Origin: Tubulanus polymorphus
Lineage: Eukaryota > Nemertea > Palaeonemertea > Tubulaniformes > Tubulanidae
Reading direction: 5' to 3'
NCBI RefSeq assembly: GCF_964204645.1
Contig: NC_134031.1
Span: 19,589,307-19,653,306 of the forward strand
DNA length: 64,000 bases
Part shown: positions 57,004 through 64,000 of the stretch, one piece after another
How positions within the stretch are numbered: the stretch's first letter is position 1
How the letters are laid out: every line of letters begins with the position of its first letter
Notes under the pieces: model-generated
The model's input: only the letters and a program-made list of their open reading frames with translations
Told to the model about the DNA's origin: nothing
Databases searched by the model: none
Position numbers and translations under genes: made by a program

Positions 57004-58221
57004 CTCATCGCAGTAGGTCAACGGGCCAATGATCTTTGGATAGGACACTTTTTGTATATAACCCGGGCAGCACGGGGCGTCGCAGACAGTGACGTCACGG
57101 AACTTCTTCCATCCTCGCATGCAGCATAGAAACTGAAATGAATATTGAAAAGGGATCATCTTTCATCGGCAGTTCTGTAGCTACTTTTTGTAGATATACG
57201 AATGAAATTCAGCAGTTATACAGAAAGCTAGCTGATTTCTTGAGCTATATCTTATCATCATATTCAGGAATGCCGAATATTCCTGATGATGACTTAAGGA
57301 TAAAGTCCAATGAAATATAGGCTGAGAAAACTTTTCGGATTCGTATTTCTTTTTTATTATTTTTGGTTTTGTCTTTCATCACGGTTTGTAACCCGGTAAG
57401 AGTCGCGTTTCACCGAGATTCCATTAGAAAATAGAAAAAATGACCCGATTATGATTTTAACTTGGCACCTTTCTGGGTGAAATTTCTCTTCCTGAGGTAT
57501 AGACGAGAAATGTGGCGGCGGTGGCGGCGGCAATCAACGACGAGAAAAAAGGTGAATCCATCATGAAACCGTGGATTCATTGTACCCGAATCATGCATTG
57601 ATGATCCCTGTCGAGTGCCATTCATTAGTGAGTGACGAAATAAATGACTTGTATCGTCAATAATCGTCACTGAAAGTCGATGGTTTTGCGGAGGAGGAGA
57701 TCAACTTGCATCTCAAATCATCGGACTATTTAACTGATGTCATATTGTCCACAAATTTACTCAAATATTCTAAAACGATTTAGTTTCTACTGTGTTAATT
57801 TGGGTATGATCGACTAAATTTGAGATTGACGTCGACTAGCTTTATTGGTTGCAAATTGAAATTAGATATATATTACACTATACTAATACGATATTAAAAT
57901 TTGTAATATTATAAAGAAAAATCTGAAATATTACAACAATAAACAGAATGTGATATGTAATGAATGATTCTAATACGACAGCAACGATCGAAAAACTTCA
58001 TGAGACGAACTTTTAATTCATTTCAGTTAAGGAACAAAATATTATTGCACGCCAAAAATCCACGTACAAAACTGATATTTGATCGTTTGATCTGACGCGA
58101 AAAATTAACAAATGTATGATTTATTTACCTGGTCGTCCGCATTGGCATCGTTCCAGGTGAAGACAACGAGGAAAGAACAGAATAAAATCCAAGTCAATTT
58201 GCTGCTTCTTCTGGAAAACAT
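57004..58221 (-). CDS. Small secreted Cys-rich protein, first two exons (3' end not resolved)
   Basis: Exon 1 (58221-58129) encodes MFSRRSSKLTWILFCSFLVV ... NDANADDQ, a signal peptide with cleavage probably after ANA, and ends at a GTAAAT donor. Exon 2 (57132-57004) follows a TTCATTTCAG acceptor in phase 0 and encodes FLCCMRGWKKFRDVTVCDAP, then CCPGYIQK ... LTYCDE, before GTAATA. The CC-x3-W ... C ... CCPGY pattern resembles the end of EMI/EGF-like regions, but the family is not recognised. If exon 2 is instead terminal, the frame runs VISKIEKK ... to a stop at about 56956. A candidate last exon (LCKFRDEVK, stop, then AATAAA) begins near 56647, unproven. Confidence is in the two exons, not the gene end. 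Confidence 0.5.
57227..57335 (+). mobile_element. Decayed copy of the hammerhead-bearing element
   Basis: GAATATTCCTGATGATGACT retains a perfect CTGATGA core. It is followed by the stem II-like GACTTA ... TAAAGTC, then CCAATGAAAT where GAAA should follow directly, so the core is interrupted. An inverted GAGCTATATCTTATCATCAT arm precedes it. It lies in intron 1 of the secreted Cys-rich gene. Confidence 0.5.
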
Positions 58222-60521
58222 CACTTCCCGGTCAACTAAATTAACTAATCGTCAATGTCAAATTCGAAGTATTCCTTCAAATACTAATTTACGGTGTTCG
58301 CAGCAGCTGCAGTACTAACACTTATAATTTCGGACGGACCATCGTGAGGCGATTTTCTCAGAATAATTGGCGCAACGCGACCGCCGACCACAATTCGTGT
58401 GTCGTCGATTTTCAGTAGTGCTGCGTGGGAACGAATACCGCGGTAGCGGTGTGCGCGGGACCGTCAAGAGAGTCACATATCACAACTCTAGCGACTGTAC
58501 TATAGTATTCGTCATCAATAGTTCCCGCGTGATGCAATCCGTGATAACTCCGAGCTAAAAATAATGCACCGGGCAACAAAACGATGGAAGTACTGTTTAA
58601 TGGCACGCTGCATTTTCCATTGATAAAACCAGACGTTTAGTTTCCGGTGATACAATCAATGAGGATGATCATTTACAATATTCCCCGCCCGTTAATGGGA
58701 AATAGTATTTACACACGATTACGATGGCATATACCACGGCTATCACACAAACAAACTACTATGAATAGAGGTAGCCACTTTGCGCTGCTTTTGATCAGTG
58801 AGAGATCGATTGATATTTTAACTGCTAGAGCATGCTAGATTCAAAACCGTTTTAGATTTGCCGATGGGACACTCTGAGCGGACACAGCGCTGTTGAATTG
58901 GGCCAATGCGGTTGGGGATTATGTGGCAGTATGGCTTGGTCCCTGTTGAGTAGGAGGGGGAGGGGGTCAAATCCCGGGCATGACTCGAGCTGAAGACTAT
59001 TTTTGATCCAGTGATGATCATCACCATGTCTCTCCTCAATTGAGTAAGAGTTTTTTTTATGAAAATCTGTCTATTGACGGGGTTTTATTCTTCGACCATG
59101 CACTAGACTCCGCACTCGAGTCGGATCTGGGACCGTTAAGCCATGACTGGACTTAGGACTCGAGTTGGAATTCAGCTGGCTACGTATGGACGTATTAACT
59201 AGTTTATACGTACCATCCATGATAAACTCTAATGTAATTCCATTCAACAATAGAGAGACACAATGCGGTTTTTCAGAGTTGTTTATATCATTCGCACGCG
59301 CTATTAATCACAACTGGAATACGAAACCATCGGCCACAGGGGCCTGACACAAAAGGTTTTTGACCTCAGTATCCTAGGTACTATATATAAAAAAAAACGA
59401 CGAGACTGAAACATCCATCGGGCTAACCAGGATACAAGAGAGTTATCTTTACTTTTGCAGCGAGAGATACTTAACAAAGAAACTCCATCGACAATTTCCT
59501 TGCCTGAGGAATCTGAGGAAACCACCAATTGAGTATTCAAAACGCGAAGAAAGCCTGGGCAGACAAAATCGAAAAGTCTGCATGCAAACCCAGATGAAAT
59601 TTGGTCAACCTTCCGAACAATGACCAAACAACAGTCTAAGACGAAAGACCGCAGTTCATCAAAAATCTTTTTAATGAATAACAACCAGGGCCCATAAACA
59701 TAACATTGAAATACAAATTAAAAGATATCTTATAGAGAATTGAACTAAGTCTAGCTTGTTTGCACGAAATCGTTTCAACCCAAAAATTATCTACTTCTCT
59801 TTTTCAACCCAAAAAATAATCCCACCAACTGGTCTGCCGAGGACAAGCTTTTACTGCGATTATATCAACGGCACAAAACCAATACGACACCGGACGCTTT
59901 ACATTGTGCCGTTGTTGACAGTTTTTTTGACGCTCAATTAGCTACTATATTTAGTAACTGGTAATGTCGCCGCCTCAGGGCTTCCATAAAGAATTAAGAA
60001 ATGCAATTAATGATGTACTAATTCTAACGATGATGAATAAATATGAAGGCTTTCGTTTTGCCCCATCTCATGATCGTTGTAGTTCTAACTTTAATGAGGC
60101 TGCAAGTGAATACTGCCCTTATGTGAATATTCTGAGTCTCACCCAGGCGAATAATGGATTTCTGAGTCTCCCAGGCGAATACTGCCCCCATTTTGGATAT
60201 TCTGAGTCTCCCCAGACTCTTGGCCCGGCTCGGTTTTTTATTTCAATGTCTCCCGGTTGACTGCTGCTCTCATTTGGATATAATGAGTCAAAAGTGCCAT
60301 TTGTATATAATTTGTTTCGTCGAATAGTGCGTTTGATAAAGCGTTTTAGCGATTAAATTGAATAATGATAATTCCCAGATATGGATCGCGGCTCCTGCCG
60401 CAACACGGATCCCCGATATGAGAGCACTGCCAAGATATGGATGCCCAGATTTGGATATTCTCGGAGCTACCCCTTTGTCGGGATACGAGTAGTGTGAAAT
60501 ATCCGCCAGTAACTGTCAACG
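58222..60521. other. Intergenic stretch before dnajc16
   Basis: No gene recognised. The left end is the likely promoter of the minus-strand Cys-rich gene and the right end that of dnajc16. It contains a tRNA-like or SINE-like B-box remnant (GGGTCAAATCCCGGGCATGA at about 58964) and a degenerate repeat at 60107-60290. Confidence 0.45.
60107..60290 (+). repeat. Degenerate tandem repeat upstream of dnajc16
   Basis: Three to four imperfect copies of GAATACTGCCC ... TGGATATTCTGAGTCTC with CCCAGGCG between them. The spacing is irregular (about 35-45 bp). Related GATATGGAT/CCCAGAT fragments continue to about 60465. Confidence 0.6.
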
Positions 60522-63500
60522 ATGGATGTGAGAAGATGCAGTTGTTTTATCGTCGCCGGTTTGTGTTTGATATTCGGATATTTAACCGCATCAGTAGCAG
60601 CCGAAGATGATCTGTACAAACGAATCGGAATCCACAGAACTGCGACCACACAGGAAATCAGAAAGGCTTACAAGAAACTGGCGAGAGAACTGTAAGAATT
60701 CCTCCGATCTGTCGTCCATCCAATCCATCTCGATCCTCCTCGCATCCCAGTCCCAGCCTCCTCGCTCTTACTCTCAATTATTATCTTCTCTGCATCATCA
60801 TCAACAATGGTCACGGCTTTTCATGATCTGCACTTTTAGGGCAAATAAATGAGAACCATGGTCTTTTCAGCTGTGGAACCCTTTAACCAAGGAAGGAATG
60901 GAGCCAAACAATTTTTGACAAAATTGTAACTCACTGCAGTTTTAGCTCACTTTTCCACTGTGTGGCGCTAGTTTTGTGGTTATGTTAGGGACATAACCAT
61001 TTAGGACACATAAACTGCGGGCGCTCCAATTATACATTTTTGGGCCCATTTTTTGTACACCTACGGCCCTTTTTGTACCCCTTTTCAGATTTTTGTACAT
61101 AAGTGGCCCTTGTAGACAGGCATTTATGGATGGATACTCAGCCAGCCAAGCCCTTCTGTTCTAATGAATAGATGAAATATTATAGTGTTTGGGAAGGTAG
61201 TAGGCTGAATGCCCTGCTGGTTCTAAGGATGAAGAGAGTTTGGATTATGTATTCTGTTAGGGTTTTTAGGGAGTTCAACCTGATGTCTTTATTTTCAGGC
61301 ATCCAGATAAGAATCCAGATCCCGACGCTCATGACAGATTCACGCAAATCAATGAAGCTTATGAAGTAAGTCATCAGTCGTAATTAAGACCCATAATGTT
61401 TAATTTTTGACTGCGGGTTATTTTAACAAATTTACAACGTTTTAGTGCTTGGAAAAAATTTTGAGAATAAACCATGAAAATTGGGATTTTAACACGCAAG
61501 CTCTTCCGTGCTCAACACAGGGCTCTTACTATAAGAGCCAACAAGACCAGCTGCCTGCTCCAAACAGGCCTACTGCTAATGATAGCCTAACCCTCGGGAA
61601 CCTTAATCCTAACCTTCTAGACCCTTAACCTTGAACCGAGTCCAGTTAAAATGAATATTGAAGAAGAGCTATAAGAATAGCGATGAAGCTTTTCTAATGG
61701 GAAATCTAAAACGTAGCCAATCATTATTGATAACCACTTTTTCTAAACGTCGTAATTTTTTCCCTTTGTAGATTTTAACGGACGCCGAAAAAAGGAAAGA
61801 ATACGATAATTTTGGCCACGTGAACGTTCAACAGGGCGGCGATCGTAGACAACACTTTCAAGGGTTTCATCATCAATTCAATGAATTCTTCGGCGGTTTT
61901 AACTTTAATTTTGGCAGCCGTAATGAGGCTACGGAAAAATACCGAATCACCCACAGGTAAATACTCGCCATTCTTACAGATTAGTGAATACCGGTAACAC
62001 AGAATTTTTCCTGCAAAGAAATTCAGGGAATTCTGACAATTCGGATTGTGTTTTGAGGAAAAGAAACTGATACCTGGAAATCAGGGAATTTTCTTTTCTT
62101 TAATAAAAAAAGAAGTCTAGATCACGTGTAAATTCGACTTGTTTCTCAAATAAGTTTATTTCCTAGCAGTTTCGGGATTAACTCATAAGAATTAACCTCA
62201 TCTTCAGAGGAACACAATAATACAATAATGAACATTAATATGGCCACCATGAAGATAAATTCTGAACATGATATTTTTGGCGAAATTCTGACCAGTTGAT
62301 CTTTACTCCAAGTAATTAAAAAGTCCTCTATGCGCTGCAGCTGCTGCTGCTGCTGCTCATTCATCTAAACGAGAAATATCACACAAACTCAAGGACCGGA
62401 CCCTTTCTCTAATTTCAGGATGTATAAGATGACGATTTTACCGAAAAGTTTCGAAAAGATTCACATCATTTATATATACGAGAGCATGTGTTTGATTTGT
62501 ATGAGATTGGAAACGATTTGGGAACGCTTTACGAAAGATCTCGAAGTCATAGGTTCGTTTTATTCACTATTATTGGTAATGGTGACAATTTCATTACATT
62601 TACTGTGGAAAGCGGGCTTCAATTTCTTCTACGTTATGATTGAATGGGGAACCGGCACACCAGCTATCCCGTCAGATGGCGCCACTGTGAAATCAGACGC
62701 ACATGATCAAAATAAGTTCATTTTCAAGTAACTTTGATATCAATTTTCGGTCTTCCAATTCAAAAATTTGCAAATCACACATTGAAATAAACTCTGATTA
62801 GTTCATATGTGCCACGATTTTCATATATCATACATAGAATTTGAGAAATTATCGTTAGATTTTAATTGAGTTGGAGAAGAAATCCAGCGTCGACGTATTG
62901 TACACTAGCGACACCTGGTGGAATTCCGCTTGCCACAGTAGCGTTGCCGGTAACTTTTGTTGATTTGTAAATCTATAAGATATTTTCTAATTGTTCAGGT
63001 GTTGGTATAGGATCGTTTAATTTGGATCGAGAAGGTCAACTAGCGAATCAAGTGAAGGTGCACCACGCTCCTGCTATAATCGGTGTTTATAACGGTAAAA
63101 TCAGTTACTATCGCGGAGACGTCGGAATCAATGAACTTCGTAAATTTGTGCGCAGTTTATTCCCGAAGAAACTTGTAACGCAGGTACGTCGTCATCGGTC
63201 CTCGAAACAGTCGACTTTTCCAGTTACCAGTTATAATGTTCATGATTCTTACAGATCGGGGGCCATTTGCTCAAAAGTTGGTGAAAGATAACTGTATGAA
63301 TACCATAGTAACCATGAATTTTTAATTGTTACTATGTCAACTATCCACTGGTTAACTCTTGAGCAACCAGCCCTGGGAATCGGCGAAATATCAGCGAATT
63401 TTGGATTCCTTGATCTGTAAGAACCCTGTATCAATCAATGTGTGAGCACCAATATCCTAACTGCCCATACCCAATATTTCTTGGTATTCAGTCAATGTAC

Positions 63501-63796
63501 CACTCATCACTAACTTTCATCTCTGTGTATATCAGGTCGATGATTTGAACTACGTGAAGTTTCTAGACGGCTGGAAAGACAATCGAATGCGCGCGTTATT
63601 CTTCTCGCGACAGGAAGTCGTACCGCTGCGGTATCTGGCGGCGTCGTTCCGCTATAAAGAACGAGTCGTCACCGGTTTCGTGCGACTCGGTTGGTCGCGA
63701 ACGCGTGAAATGGAAGCGAAATTCGGCATCAATTCGCAGCGAGAGTCGTTGTTGATGTTCAACGAGGATTTTACGACTCCAGTCGCAATAGCATCG
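60522..63796 (+). CDS. dnajc16: DNAJC16 (ERdj8)-like ER J-protein with thioredoxin-like repeats, 5' part
   Basis: Exons: 60522-60691, 61299-61365, 61772-61956, 62419-62552, 62999-63183, 63536-63796. All have GT..AG borders and give 334 residues with an open donor at the end, so the gene continues past the window. Residues 1-27 are a signal peptide (CFIVAGLCLIFGYLTASVAA). The J domain spans about 30-95, with the HPD motif at 58-60 (ELHPDKNPDPDAHDRF). A Gly/Phe stretch follows (FFGGFNFNFG), then a first thioredoxin-like fold with CLIC at 165-168 (a CxxC variant) and GKISYYRGDVGINELRKFV. A second thioredoxin-like region begins NYVKFLDGW. In vertebrates the family is an ER membrane J-protein linked to autophagosome size control. 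A C-terminal membrane anchor would lie outside the window. Confidence 0.93.
61970..62150. repeat. Dispersed repeat in dnajc16 intron 3
   Basis: It starts CATTCTTACAGATTAGTGAA, the terminal motif seen at 63245, 51491 and 52104, and contains TTCAGGGAATTCTGAC and ATCAGGGAATTTTC. No coding capacity. Confidence 0.5.
62336..62360 (+). repeat. GCT microsatellite
   Basis: A short (CTG)n run, GCAGCTGCTGCTGCTGCTGC, in dnajc16 intron 3. The Gln repeat it gives on the minus strand is not part of a supported gene. Confidence 0.75.
62907..62921 (-). promoter_or_regulatory. CTCF-like motif in dnajc16 intron 4
   Basis: AGCGACACCTGGTGG matches 14 of 15 positions of the reverse-read CTCF consensus RGCGCCMYCTRSYGG. 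It is one of the two best matches in the window. Confidence 0.4.
63245..63426. mobile_element. MITE-like inverted-repeat element in dnajc16 intron 5
   Basis: It starts ATTCTTACAGATC and ends GATCTGTAAGAA, terminal inverted repeats of about 12 bp. Inner arms are also inverted (TTGCTCAAAAGTTGGTGA against CCACTGGTTAACTCTTGAGCAA). At about 180 bp with no coding capacity it fits a miniature element. Its end motif recurs at 51491, 52104 and 61972, making it the best-preserved member of the intronic family. Confidence 0.55.
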
Positions 63797-63875
63797 GTAA
63801 CTATTTAATGGCAGTAAAAGATCCATCGTATTATGATTTAACCCGACTACGACTGCTATTTGAGAAGAGTCATTC

Positions 63876-64000
63876 AGGGTAGCCATTTAAACCTAGAAAT
63901 CAGGGAATGGTCAGGGAATTTTGTGAAAAGCTAAAAGTCAGGTAAAAGTCGGAGAAATTTGTTGAGATCGCTAGATTGGGCATAAAATCAAACAATTTCC
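63876..64000 (+). repeat. Dispersed repeat, copy 2 (cut by window end)
   Basis: GTCAGGGAATTTTGTGAAAA, AGAAATTTGTTGAGATCGCT and AAAATCAAACAATTTCC match 54890-55045 in order and orientation. It lies just after the last visible dnajc16 exon, that is, in the next intron. Confidence 0.6.

Noticed and set aside
58860-59000. tRNA-like GGTCAAATCCCGGGC region
   Set aside because: Only the B-box-like part is recognisable; there are no paired arms, so neither a tRNA nor a confident SINE call.

Overview
This is a eukaryotic (animal) genomic window with about six recognisable protein genes, two tRNA genes, long gene-poor stretches and many small dispersed repeats. GT..AG introns, a Bar-class homeobox gene, FTSJ1, TMEM201 and DNAJC16 homologues, and pol III tRNA genes with TTTT terminators point to a bilaterian. 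Gene content and small introns would suit a marine spiralian (mollusc/annelid/brachiopod-like), but the sequence alone does not fix the phylum.

Layout. 1-2.3 kb: non-coding, with a strong hairpin and CRE-like sites. 2.37-3.66 kb (+): an intronless gene for a secreted, probably GPI-anchored leucine-rich-repeat protein. 3.7-18.6 kb: a gene-poor stretch with a cluster of CTCF-like motifs (5.0-8.1 kb), a MITE-like element, a tRNA-derived SINE fragment and, at 17.56-18.03 kb, an inverted-repeat element whose core is a 69-bp tandem repeat with hammerhead-ribozyme architecture. 18.6-28.0 kb (-): a three-exon barhl (BarH-like) homeobox gene whose exons join in frame to a 364-aa protein. 28-46 kb: mostly non-coding, with tRNA-Ala(TGC), initiator tRNA-Met(CAT), one isolated exon-like open segment and a 27-bp minisatellite.

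46.3-64 kb is gene-dense: an eight-exon TMEM201/Samp1-like inner nuclear membrane gene (-), divergent across about 640 bp from a ten-exon FTSJ1 tRNA 2'-O-methyltransferase gene (+). These are followed by a small secreted Cys-rich gene (-, first two exons) and the 5' part of a DNAJC16/ERdj8 gene (+) that runs off the right edge. Introns here carry several copies of short inverted-repeat families and decayed copies of the hammerhead-bearing element.

The genes do not form one pathway. FTSJ1 and DNAJC16 look like housekeeping genes, TMEM201 is a nuclear-envelope gene, and barhl is a developmental regulator sitting in the expected large non-coding domain. The most unusual item is the hammerhead-like tandem array inside an approximately 104-bp inverted repeat flanked by a 13-bp direct repeat. 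It resembles non-autonomous Penelope-like or retrozyme-type elements.
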